Positions 8,302-16,945 of a stretch of 42,421 nt of DNA are shown in pieces; position 1 is the stretch's first letter; every line of letters begins with the position of its first letter. The translations under genes were made by a program, and so were the position numbers. Origin of the DNA: Bryobacterales bacterium (GTDB taxonomy: Bacteria > Acidobacteriota > Terriglobia > Bryobacterales > Bryobacteraceae); assembly GCA_016789785.1 (NCBI GenBank), contig JAEUQE010000049.1, positions 1 to 42,421 on the forward strand, read 5' to 3'. The notes below the pieces were generated by a model. The model searched no databases. It had not been told where the DNA came from and saw only the letters and a program-made list of their open reading frames with translations.

Positions 8302-9812
8302 ATGCCCGCTCAAACCACGCGCCGCGACATGATGACCATGCTCGCCATGGGAGCCGCCGCGCAAGCGCAATCGGCGCCGGCGACTGCCGAACGCCCGAAC
8401 ATTCTGTTCATTTACACCGACGACCATTCGCACCGTACGCTGAGCTGCTACCCCGAAGCCTATCCTTGGGTGCGCACGCCGAACATTGACAAACTGGCTC
8501 ACCAAGGCATCCGGTTTACGGCCGCTTACAATGGCGCGTGGTGTATGCCCTCCCGTGCGACGCTTCTCACGGCCACTATCAGCACGGTGTCGAGTCCATG
8601 CGCATGGAAGGGAGCTACCCGGGCAGTGAATACGACCCTTCAAAGTGTCCCTTCTGGCCCAAGGAGCTTCGGGCGAAAGGGTATGTCACCGCCCAGATCG
8701 GCAAGTGGCATACGGGTACCGACACGGGCTTTGGCCGGGACTGGGACTACCAGTTAGTCTGGAACCGTCCCAAATATACGGAAACCAGCACGCATTATTA
8801 CTACGACCAACCGATCACTCATCACGGCGGAAAGACCGAGATCCTGAAACGTTACTCCACGGATCAGTATACGGACTGGGCCTGTGACTTCATTCGTGGC
8901 AACGGCCGCGACAAGAACAAGCCCTGGTACCTCTGGCTTTGTTACGGCGCGGTGCACGGCCCCTACACTCCGGCCCAGCGCCACCTGCAGGAGCTTGCGG
9001 GCATCGACCTCGACACACCCAAGGACATCTTCCCGCCGCGCCCTGGCAAGCCCGATTGGGCGCAGAAAATCAGTCAGTGGCAGAAGGACGCCAACGGACG
9101 TCCGGTTGCGGGTAACCGTAAGTTCATTGACTGGGTGCGCCAGTATCATCAGGGCGTATTCGCGCTGGATGAAGCCGTGAAGCGGCTGATGGAGGTACTG
9201 GAAGAAACCGGTCAGCGCAAGAACACGCTCGTGCTATTTACCTCCGATCAGGGGCTGGCCTTCGGGCAGCACGGCTTTCGCGGCACGAAGATCGCGGCCT
9301 ATGATGCGAATGTCCGCTCGCCGCTGATTTTCTCCATGCCGGGGCGGATTCCGGAGAACCAGGTCTGCAAGACGCCCGTTTCCGGCGTCGATCTGGTTCC
9401 CACCATGCTGCGTTTCGCGGGCGTACAGCCGCCGTGGCCGATGCATGGGCGCGACCTGACGCCGCTGCTGAGGAACCCGTCCGCCAGGTGGGATCATCCG
9501 GCGATGCTGGTTGCCACGGGCCAGAAGTTCGGCTCCGACACGAACAACATCCCGCAAGGGGAAGGTGCGTTCCACGGAGGTGTGCCCTGGTATGTCATGA
9601 TTCGCGACCGCCGCTACAAGTACGTGCGGCCTCTGATTGAGGATCTGGAAGAACTCTACGATCTTGACACCGACCCGGAGGAACTCGACAATCTCGCCAT
9701 TCAGCCCGCGCACAAGCAGCGCCTTCGGCAGATGCGCGCTCAGGCGATCTCAGAGCTTCGCCGTACGAACTGCGGGTTTGTGGACCGTATGCCGCGAGTA
9801 AGGGAAGGGTAA
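8302..9812 (+). pseudogene. Tat-exported sulfatase with a one-base frameshift
   Basis: The gene encodes a type I sulfatase hydrolysing sulfate esters. Part one (frame of 8302) has a twin-arginine signal (TTRRDMMTMLAMGAAAQAQS), the metal-binding NILFIYTDDHSH and the formylglycine signature CMPSRATLLT, with Cys81 at 8542. Part two continues in the next frame as HYQHGVESMRMEG, GKWHTG, FTSDQGLAFGQHGFRGTK and GVDLVPTMLRFAG. It ends with the C-terminal LYDLDTDPEELDNLA typical of the family. The frames meet at 8571-8572, where ACGGCC would read Thr-Gly-His with one more G (LLTGHYQHG), as in intact relatives. As written the first frame is lost shortly after the active-site signature. It could be a real null allele or a base missing from the assembly. 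It lies next to polysaccharide-degrading genes, fitting sulfated glycan use. Confidence 0.82.
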
Positions 9813-9932
9813 GGCCCGTTCGCGGTGGTAAGTCCCGCTACCCAGACGCCGTTTTGTAAATGTTTGTGAAGGCCGAGTGAGTTCGGCCCGCGCGGTGTTC
9901 TTGTACTTAAGAAAAACCGTTCGGAGGAATTC

Positions 9933-11423
9933 ATGAGCATTTCATTGAAGCTTTCACTGTGGATTGCGGTTCCGTGTCTGCTTGCCGCCCAGGACGTCAC
10001 GGTTTCGGTGCAGCAAGGGGTCCTGCGGGGCCAGCTCCAACAGGGTGTTCGCACGTTTCTGGGCGTACCCTTTGCCACGCCACCGATCGGCGACCTGCGA
10101 TTCCGTGCACCGGAGCCTTCCAGGCCATGGACTGGCGTTCGCACCGCCACAGCGCTGCCGCCAGCCTGCCCGCAACGTGACGATGACGGCAAGTTTCTCG
10201 GTTCGGAGGACTGCCTGTATCTGAACGTCTGGTCCCGCGAGGGTGCCGTCAACGCCCCAGTAATGTTCTTCATCCATGGAGGCGGCAACGTGCAGGGATT
10301 TACGGCGAATCCGCTCTACGATGGTTCGCGCATCGCCCGGGAAGAGGATGTGGTGGTGGTCACCGTGCAATACCGTCTTGGCGCGCTTGGCTATCTCGTG
10401 CATCCCGCGCTCGACGAACCGGCCGGCAATTACGGTTTGCGCGACCTTGTCCTCGCCCTCCATTGGGTGCGTGACAACATTGGGGTCTTCGGGGGCGATG
10501 CGCGGCGTGTGATGGTGTTTGGAGAGTCCGCCGGTGGCGTGAATACCTGCATGCTGGTGGCGTCGCCCGCCGCAGCGGGCCTGTTCAGCCGCGCGTTGAT
10601 GCAGAGTGGCGCTTGCCGTGCCGAAGCCAAGAGTGGCGCGATGGAACGGGGCACGAACTTCGCATCGGGCCTGAGCTGTTCTTCGGCCGAGTGTCTGCGA
10701 GGGTTGAGCGCGGAGGCAATCGTGGGAGCGCAAGGCGGCGATCCGGTGGATGGCAACGGCACGGTGACTCTGTCGTTTGGTCCGAGCGTGGACGGCTACG
10801 TGTTGCCGGCGGCGCCGCTTGATCTGATTCAAGCGGGCCAACACAACCGCGTGCCTTTCGCCATCGGAGCCAATGCGGATGAGACGGCGGTGTTCACTCT
10901 GCCCCTCACGGAGGCAGCCTACCGGGCAACGGTGGTGCGGGCGCTCGGCCCCGTCATCGGCGCGCTGGTGCTGCGGGAGTATCCAGTGACTGCGTATGAT
11001 TCGCCGCGGCAGGCGCTCATCGCGGTGACCACTGACTCTCAGTTTGTGTGCCCTTCGCGTGCCATTGCGAGGGCGGTTGCGAATGCCCAGGAGGAGCCCG
11101 TTTACCGCTACTTCTTCACGCACAGTTCGCCAGCGCAAGCGGTCCCGGCGGCGTTTCACGGCCTGGAACTGGCTTACCTGTTTCAACGCTTCAGCGAAGG
11201 CGCAGCAGGCAGCGACCTCGCGGTGCAGCGCGCGATCCGGGAGTATTGGACGAACTTCGCGGCCACGGGCGACCCGAACGCTTCCGGCCTTGTGCGCTGG
11301 CCCGAGTACGTGCCCGCCGCCGATTCGTACTTAGAGATCTCCGCCCCTCCGCAAGCCGGCCGGGGAGTGCGCACCGAGAAGTGCGACTTCTGGGAACGCA
11401 TGCGCAATGTGGCGACGCCGTGA
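9933..11423 (+). CDS. Type-B carboxylesterase/lipase family protein, secreted
   Basis: This 496-residue alpha/beta hydrolase cleaves carboxylic esters. It has a signal peptide (MSISLKLSLWIAVPCLLAAQ) and an excellent ribosome site, CGGAGG, seven bases before ATG. The catalytic triad is visible: Ser199 in the elbow GESAGG, Glu317 in GANADETAVF and His409 in AFHGLELAY. The oxyanion loop is HGGGN (115-119). The motif EDCLYLNVW (92-100) is the second family signature. Cysteine pairs such as 79/94 may form the usual disulfide. The gene starts 120 bp after the sulfatase on the same strand. A role in removing acyl or methyl esters from the same polysaccharide is suggested only by position. Confidence 0.88.
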   Translation: MSISLKLSLWIAVPCLLAAQDVTVSVQQGVLRGQLQQGVRTFLGVPFATPPIGDLRFRAPEPSRPWTGVRTATALPPACPQRDDDGKFLGSEDCLYLNVWSREGAVNAPVMFFIHGGGNVQGFTANPLYDGSRIAREEDVVVVTVQYRLGALGYLVHPALDEPAGNYGLRDLVLALHWVRDNIGVFGGDARRVMVFGESAGGVNTCMLVASPAAAGLFSRALMQSGACRAEAKSGAMERGTNFASGLSCSSAECLRGLSAEAIVGAQGGDPVDGNGTVTLSFGPSVDGYVLPAAPLDLIQAGQHNRVPFAIGANADETAVFTLPLTEAAYRATVVRALGPVIGALVLREYPVTAYDSPRQALIAVTTDSQFVCPSRAIARAVANAQEEPVYRYFFTHSSPAQAVPAAFHGLELAYLFQRFSEGAAGSDLAVQRAIREYWTNFAATGDPNASGLVRWPEYVPAADSYLEISAPPQAGRGVRTEKCDFWERMRNVATP

Positions 11424-11471
11424 GCCGGAAAGGGCTACGGCGATTCTGATTGGGGTTGCTGTACGGCTTAC

Positions 11472-12881
11472 TTACTTCGGCCCAAAGCAATAGAGCTGAC
11501 CCTCGCTCCGCACATACAGCCGTGCGCCGGCAAGTGCGGGCGTAGCGAACACCGGCTCGCCTAAGTCGACCGTGGCCAGCGGCTCCCATTGCGCTCCGGA
11601 TCGTACCACGGAGATCTTTCCCTCGTTACTCACGAAGAAAACCAGGCCATTTGCGGCGACGGGCGACGCCCAATACTCGCCCAGTGCGCCCGTCAGGCGC
11701 GCCTGCTTATGCAGGGTCCCATCCGCGGGGTTGAACGCACTTACGATGCCCCCACCCTTTACCGTGTAAAGAACCCCTCGATATAGCAGCGGCGATGCCA
11801 TGTAAGGCGTCGCCTTGGTGTACTGCCATTTCGCGTTCTTACTTACATCTCCGGAGCCCGTCAACGGCAGCGCAATCAACCCTCCGCCTGCCGCCAGTTC
11901 CCGCGCACCAAGGTCGAACTCGTCTTTGCTCAACACGCCGTCGCCATTGCCTTTCGACTTGTCCAACGAAACAAACAGCGATTGCCATGCCTTGTTCACC
12001 GGCTTCGACGTGTCCATCGACGCGATCGCGATGCGTCCCTCTTTCTTCAAATCGAACTCCGCCACCACGCTCCAAGGTATCGGTGGTTCCTTGGCCGATG
12101 TCACGAAGAGCATGTTCCCATGCACAATGGGACTTGCGGCGGCCTGCGCCGTGAGACCGCGTGCCCACCAGATTCGCTCACCCGTGCCCGCCTGATACCC
12201 CACGGTCTCCTTCGATCCGAACACGATCACCTGCTTCGGCCCACTGGCCGGCTGGTAGAACACCGGAGTGGAGTACCCGCCGCCGGTCTGCGTATCCTGC
12301 TTCGCGGTCCAGCGAAGTTTCCCCGTCGCCGTGTCGTAGGCACGCAGCAGAGATTCATCCTGCATATCGGTGTACAGGAACACCAGTCCATCGGCCACTG
12401 CGAGCGACGACGCGATTCCATACGGCGAGTGGAAAGGTCCCAGCGGGACGCGCCAGCGCTCCTTTCCTTCGAAAGTGAAGGACAGCAGGCCCACATCGTG
12501 AAACACCGCGAACACATTCGATCCATCCGATGCCATCGACGGTGTGGCGTGGCCGTTCTCCTTCATCGCGAACTCCTCGCGAACCTTGGGCAGCGCGGCT
12601 TTCCATGCGGTCTTGCCGGTGGCCGCGTCGAGGGCGATCACCATTCTCGTATCGCTTTCCCATGCCGTCAGGAATACCCGGTTGCGAATGAGGATCGGCG
12701 TCGAGAGCCCCGCCGGCACCGGGACCTTCCACAGCGGTCCGGCCTTCAGTTGCGCTTCGGTGGGACCTCGATCGTCGGCTGGAATGCCTGACCCGTTCGG
12801 TCCACGAAAAGCGTTCCAGTCCGCTGCGTCCAGAACGGCGGCCAGTGCGGCGCACAGTAGCACGATGGGAGTTTTGCGCAT
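11472..12881 (-). CDS. PQQ-like beta-propeller repeat protein, secreted
   Basis: The 469-residue protein has a signal peptide (MRKTPIVLLCAALAAVLDAA) followed by DWNAFRGPNGSG, the usual opening of acidobacterial and planctomycete PQQ-like propellers. Repeated blade motifs of the form ALDAATGKTAWK (83-94), AYDTATGKLRW (181-191) and AFNPADGTLHK run along the chain. No dehydrogenase active site is evident, so a structural or binding role is as likely as catalysis. An acidic loop at 307-321 (DKSKGNGDGVLSKDE) resembles a calcium-binding EF-hand loop inserted between blades. The gene converges with the esterase and diverges from the M2 peptidase. Confidence 0.85.
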   Translation of the reverse strand: MRKTPIVLLCAALAAVLDAADWNAFRGPNGSGIPADDRGPTEAQLKAGPLWKVPVPAGLSTPILIRNRVFLTAWESDTRMVIALDAATGKTAWKAALPKVREEFAMKENGHATPSMASDGSNVFAVFHDVGLLSFTFEGKERWRVPLGPFHSPYGIASSLAVADGLVFLYTDMQDESLLRAYDTATGKLRWTAKQDTQTGGGYSTPVFYQPASGPKQVIVFGSKETVGYQAGTGERIWWARGLTAQAAASPIVHGNMLFVTSAKEPPIPWSVVAEFDLKKEGRIAIASMDTSKPVNKAWQSLFVSLDKSKGNGDGVLSKDEFDLGARELAAGGGLIALPLTGSGDVSKNAKWQYTKATPYMASPLLYRGVLYTVKGGGIVSAFNPADGTLHKQARLTGALGEYWASPVAANGLVFFVSNEGKISVVRSGAQWEPLATVDLGEPVFATPALAGARLYVRSEGQLYCFGPK

Positions 12882-13006
12882 CAGTCCATTATGCGTAAGA
12901 ACTCATGCTCCTGGGCCAACGTCGCAAGCGCATGTCGCAGTTGTGAAATCCTTGCATCAATCGCCGATCGATAGCGTTACAATACGGCAGTGACGAAAGG
13001 CTCCCT

Positions 13007-14881
13007 GTGACCACCTCTCTTCAGCCGCGGAATGCTGTCTACGGAACGGCGGCCCGCCAGTACTGGCTTGTGCCGCTTGCTTTGTGTTGGCTCACCGGTT
13101 GTTCCACGGGGCCGTCGCCCGCCGGGGGGCCGCAGGGAGGCGGGGCCGCTACCTCGAACAACGCGGAGGCCCGCGAGTTTCTCGCAATGTACAACGAAGT
13201 GGATCAGCGCCTGTCCACTGTGTCGGCGGAAGCCAACTGGAAATCCGTTACCGACGTCAATGAGCAACACACCGGCGGCCGTATCGGCGCCGACCGTGCC
13301 CTCGCCGCGTTTCGCGGAAGCCGCTATGTCATCGAGAAGTCGAAGACGCTGCTCGATCAGAAGAACACCCTCACCGATCTCGAATTCAATCAAATCGACA
13401 ACATACTTCTCGCGGCCGCCGAGTCCCCAGGCACCATTCCCGATGTCGTCGGCCAGCGCATCGAGACCGAAGCACGCATGGCCGCGCTGATGGATGGATT
13501 CGTGTTCTGCGCTGAGCCGCGCGGCGAGAAGTGCGCCAAGCCTCTTACCCCTAATGACATTGATGAGGCGTTGGTGAAGTCGCGCAACCTCGCCGAGCGC
13601 AGGAAGATGTGGGAGGTCTCCAAGCAGTCGGGTCCCGCCCTCAAGAAGGGCCTCGCCGAGCTTCGCGACCTGCGCAATCGCGTCGCCGCCGAACTCGGCT
13701 ACTCCTCTTATTTTCACCTGCAGGTCGCTGACTACGGGATGACCGTCGCCGAGATGATGCAACTCATGGACAAGACGGTGGAGGATCTGCGCCCGCTCTA
13801 CGAGCAATTGCATCTCTGGACCCGCCGCAAACTCGCAGAACGCTATCATCAGCCGCTGCCGAAAGCGCTCCCTGCCCACTGGATTGGCAATCGATGGGCG
13901 CAGGATTGGCCCGGGCTGGTGGAGGCTGCCGATCTGGATGACCTGTTTCGCAACAAGACGCCGGAATGGATCGTGCAACAGTCGGAGAAATTCTATACAT
14001 CGCTCGGAATGCCGCCGCTCCCCAAGACCTTTTGGGAAAAGTCCGACCTCTATCAACTGCCGCCGGGATCGAAACGAAAGAAGAACACCCATGCCTCGGC
14101 CTGGCACATCGACATGGACAAGGATGTGCGCAGCCTGATGAGCGTGATCCCGAACTTCTCCTGGTTCAAAACGTCGCATCACGAGTTGGGACACGTCTAT
14201 TACTACATCGCCTATTCCAATCCCAAGGTTCCGGTGGTTCTTCGCGAGGGCGCCAATCGCGCCTTTCATGAAGCCATCGGCGACCTGATTGCCATCGCCG
14301 CCGGCCAGCAGGCCTATCTTAAAGGAATCGGCGTGATGCCGCAGGACCGGAATATCGATCAGACCCAGTTGCTGCTCTCCGAGGCGCTCGACAACGCCAT
14401 CGTCTTCCTGCCCTTCTCGGCGGGCACCATGACCCATTTCGAGCACGACCTCTATGAGAAAAAGTTGCCCATCGGCGAGTTCAACAAGCGTTGGTGGGAG
14501 TATGCGGCGAAGTATCAGGGCATTGAGCCGCCGGCGCCGCGCGGGGAAGAATTCTGCGATGCATGTACAAAGACGCACATCATCGACGATGCCGCCCAAT
14601 ACTACGACTACGCGATGGCCTACCTGATCAAGTATCAGCTCCACGATTACATCGCGCGCAAGATCTTGAAACAGGATCCCCGCAACTGCAATTACTTCGG
14701 CAACAAGGAAGTCGGCAAATGGCTGACTGACATCCTCAGCCTCGGCGCGACGGTGGACTGGCGTCAGTTAATGAAGGAGAAAACGGGCGAGGACATTAGC
14801 CCTCGCGCAATGCTTGAATATTTCAGGCCTCTTGCGGAGTATCTGGCCAAGGAGAACCCCGGAGTGCCGGTGGCCCAGTAG
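13007..14881 (+). CDS. M2-family zinc metallopeptidase (peptidyl-dipeptidase A-like) lipoprotein
   Basis: This 624-residue relative of angiotensin-converting enzyme should release dipeptides from peptide C-termini. It starts with GTG preceded by an AAAGG site. The N-terminus carries a lipobox, LTGC with Cys32, so the protein is likely membrane-anchored outside the cytoplasm. The zinc site is HHELGH, with His392-Glu393-x-x-His396. The third ligand is Glu422 in LREGANRAFHEAIGD, a block almost identical to that of the animal enzymes. The spacing from the HExxH to that Glu is two residues longer than I recall for ACE. A paired-Cys segment (EFCDACTK) and the C-terminal EKTGEDISPRAMLEYFRPL also fit family M2. 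Confidence 0.92.
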   Translation: MTTSLQPRNAVYGTAARQYWLVPLALCWLTGCSTGPSPAGGPQGGGAATSNNAEAREFLAMYNEVDQRLSTVSAEANWKSVTDVNEQHTGGRIGADRALAAFRGSRYVIEKSKTLLDQKNTLTDLEFNQIDNILLAAAESPGTIPDVVGQRIETEARMAALMDGFVFCAEPRGEKCAKPLTPNDIDEALVKSRNLAERRKMWEVSKQSGPALKKGLAELRDLRNRVAAELGYSSYFHLQVADYGMTVAEMMQLMDKTVEDLRPLYEQLHLWTRRKLAERYHQPLPKALPAHWIGNRWAQDWPGLVEAADLDDLFRNKTPEWIVQQSEKFYTSLGMPPLPKTFWEKSDLYQLPPGSKRKKNTHASAWHIDMDKDVRSLMSVIPNFSWFKTSHHELGHVYYYIAYSNPKVPVVLREGANRAFHEAIGDLIAIAAGQQAYLKGIGVMPQDRNIDQTQLLLSEALDNAIVFLPFSAGTMTHFEHDLYEKKLPIGEFNKRWWEYAAKYQGIEPPAPRGEEFCDACTKTHIIDDAAQYYDYAMAYLIKYQLHDYIARKILKQDPRNCNYFGNKEVGKWLTDILSLGATVDWRQLMKEKTGEDISPRAMLEYFRPLAEYLAKENPGVPVAQ

Positions 14882-14917
14882 TGGCCCCCCGGGCTGAGAG
14901 CTGCGGTTCCCTCGCGC

Positions 14918-15520
14918 TCACACTTCACTCGCCCAGCGCGTCAGCTTCGCTTTCGCCCTGCTCTTGAACAGCCGGAACTGCGTTTCGGTGAGCTGCATGT
15001 CCGCACAGATCTCTCGAAAAGGCTGGCCGTCGAGATAGAACCGCGTCAACAATTCGGAGTCGCGTGAATGAAGTTGCTTCAACAACCGGCCCATCAAATC
15101 GCGCTTCTCACGGTGCAACGCCTCGGATTCCGGCGTGCCCTTTGCCGGCAAGCCGCCAAGTGCATCGCCTAGATCCACGAGCCTTCGACGGCGCTTGATC
15201 ATCTGCACGATTCGGGCAGCGATGAGCCGCCGCACCACGGAGTGCAAATACGATCGAAGTGCCATTTCATGACGCAATTCACCGTTGCGAATCGTGACGA
15301 CCGTGACCATTAACGTCTCATGAGCGATGTCATCCGCTTCCTCGGAGCCGAGGCGGGATTCCGCGAGCGGCCGTAGCCGCCGCAAGATGTACTGGTACAA
15401 CTCCTCAGTCGCTTGAGGGTCGCCTGCGGCAATTGCCTTTACGGGCAAACGCACGCACAACGGCTGCAACACTCCAGCCGGCTCTAAGGAGCTGTTCCGA
15501 ACGGGGAGAGGGAACAGCAT
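14918..15520 (-). CDS. RNA polymerase sigma factor, sigma-70/ECF-like
   Basis: The 200-residue protein has the two-domain layout of ECF-type sigma factors. Region 2 is about 25-110, with EEADDIAHETLMVTVVTI and the basic segment MIKRRRRL. Region 4 is about 135-195, with LHSRDSELLTRFYLDGQPF then REICADMQLTETQFRLFKSR as helix-turn-helix. The start is uncertain: the ATG at 15520 lacks a clear ribosome site, and a GTG or TTG near codon 17 follows a GGAG. No anti-sigma gene is adjacent, although a small zinc-finger gene lies 13 kb away. Repeats immediately upstream suggest controlled transcription. It converges with the M2 peptidase gene. Confidence 0.8.
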   Translation of the reverse strand: MLFPLPVRNSSLEPAGVLQPLCVRLPVKAIAAGDPQATEELYQYILRRLRPLAESRLGSEEADDIAHETLMVTVVTIRNGELRHEMALRSYLHSVVRRLIAARIVQMIKRRRRLVDLGDALGGLPAKGTPESEALHREKRDLMGRLLKQLHSRDSELLTRFYLDGQPFREICADMQLTETQFRLFKSRAKAKLTRWASEV

Positions 15521-15585
15521 GTATTAAGCCTGTGTACTTAAGCCTAATACTATAGGTACTGTAAGTCCATGGTACTATAGTACTG
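15521..15585 (-). promoter_or_regulatory. AT-rich repeat cluster upstream of the sigma gene
   Basis: In 65 bp just upstream of the sigma-factor start there are several short repeats. TTAAGCCT is repeated directly at 15524-15531 and 15538-15545. The inverted pair GTATTA/TAATAC lies at 15521-15526 and 15545-15550. TACTATAG is repeated at 15548-15555 and 15573-15580. A perfect 12-bp palindrome, GTACTATAGTAC, occupies 15572-15583. The stretch is much richer in A+T than its surroundings. It is a likely promoter/operator, but the binding protein is unknown. Confidence 0.5.
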
Positions 15586-15642
15586 ATTTCTGACAGACAC
15601 ACCCCTTCCTCTCCGACAACCGGTCGCCGAATCCACGCTCCC

Positions 15643-16821
15643 CTATTTGTACGCCGGAATTCCCGTCACCCGCTCACCCAGCACCAGGGTATGAATGTGC
15701 TCTGTCCCTTCGTAGGTCTTCACTGTCTCCAGGTTGCACAGATGGCGCATGATCGGATACTCCTCCATGATGCCGTTGCCACCCAGCAGGTCCCGGCTGA
15801 GCCGCGCACAATCCAGTGCAATGGCGACGTTGTTCCGCTTCAACATGGAGACGTGCGCCGGGTCCAGCTTGCCGTGATCTTTCAAACGGCCGCAATGCAT
15901 GGCCAGAAGCTGCGCCTTGGTGATCTCGGTGATCATCACCGCCAGCTTTTCCTGGACAAGCTGATGCGAGGCGATCGGCTTATCGTCGAATTGCTTGCGC
16001 AAAATCGTGTATTGCCGCGCCGTCTCGTAGCAATCCATCGCCGCGCCGAGAACTCCCCAGCCGATGCCGAAGCGGGCCTGCGTGAGGCAGCTCAACGGGC
16101 CCTTCAAGCCTTTCGCCGTGGGCAGCATTGCCGACTTCGGCACGCGGCAGTCGCTCAGTGACAGGCTCGATGTCACCGATGCGCGCATGGATAGCTTTCC
16201 GTGCAGGTCGGAAGCGGAGTAGCCCTTGGTCCCGCGTTCCACCAGAAAGCCCCGAATCCCCTCGGGCGTGCGCGCCCACACCAGCGCTACATCGGCCACT
16301 CCGCCGTTGGTGATCCACGTCTTCTCACCGTCGATCACCCATTCCTCACCGTCGAGCCTGGCCCGCGTCAACATGCCTGCGGGGTTTGACCCGAACCCTG
16401 GCTCGGTCAGGCCGAAACAGCCGATCGCCTCACCGCTTTGCAACCGGGGCAGCCAGCGCTCCTTCTGCTCCTCGCTTCCGTAGGTGAGGATGGGATACAT
16501 CACCAGCGCGCCCTGCACGGAAACGAAGCTGCGAATCCCGGAGTCGCCGCGCTCCAGTTCCTGCATGATCAGGCCATACTCGACGTTCGACATCCCCGCG
16601 CAGCCGTAGCCTTCGAGATTGGCGCCGAGAAAGCCGAGACGGCCCATCTCGCGAATCAGATGTGACGGGAACTTGCCGTCGCGCCAGCAATCCTTGATCA
16701 CTGGCATCACCTGGTCTTCGACGAACTGCCGCGTCGTCTGGCGGACCATCAACTCCTCTTCGGACAACAGGGAATCGATGTGGAGGTAGTCAACACCACG
16801 AAAAGAGGCCATGAACTCCAT
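15643..16821 (-). CDS. Acyl-CoA dehydrogenase, glutaryl-CoA dehydrogenase-like
   Basis: This 392-residue FAD enzyme oxidises an acyl-CoA. The closest family by motif is glutaryl-CoA dehydrogenase, which also decarboxylates its product to crotonyl-CoA. Evidence includes the N-terminal FRGVDYLHIDSLLSEEE, the FAD/substrate blocks CFGLTEPGFGSNPAGM and WITNGG, RKQFDDKPIASHQLVQEKLA, GGNGIMEEYPIMRHL and YEGTEHIHTLVLG, where the first Glu sits at the usual catalytic-base position. Length is normal. MEFM at 16821 and MASF at 16812 are both possible starts. Electron-transfer partners are not in the window. The gene is divergent from the TrbI-fold gene across a gap of about 75-125 bp. Confidence 0.9.
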   Translation of the reverse strand: MEFMASFRGVDYLHIDSLLSEEELMVRQTTRQFVEDQVMPVIKDCWRDGKFPSHLIREMGRLGFLGANLEGYGCAGMSNVEYGLIMQELERGDSGIRSFVSVQGALVMYPILTYGSEEQKERWLPRLQSGEAIGCFGLTEPGFGSNPAGMLTRARLDGEEWVIDGEKTWITNGGVADVALVWARTPEGIRGFLVERGTKGYSASDLHGKLSMRASVTSSLSLSDCRVPKSAMLPTAKGLKGPLSCLTQARFGIGWGVLGAAMDCYETARQYTILRKQFDDKPIASHQLVQEKLAVMITEITKAQLLAMHCGRLKDHGKLDPAHVSMLKRNNVAIALDCARLSRDLLGGNGIMEEYPIMRHLCNLETVKTYEGTEHIHTLVLGERVTGIPAYK

Positions 16822-16945
16822 GTTAGCGCGCGGCCACGTCTCCCAAGCAAAGCCCCTCTATCAGAGAATTCCGAGGCCCGCGTCCGAGTAAGTCGTCATG
16901 CAGATTCCCGTTGACCCCGGACGGCAATTGCGTCACAGTATCTAC

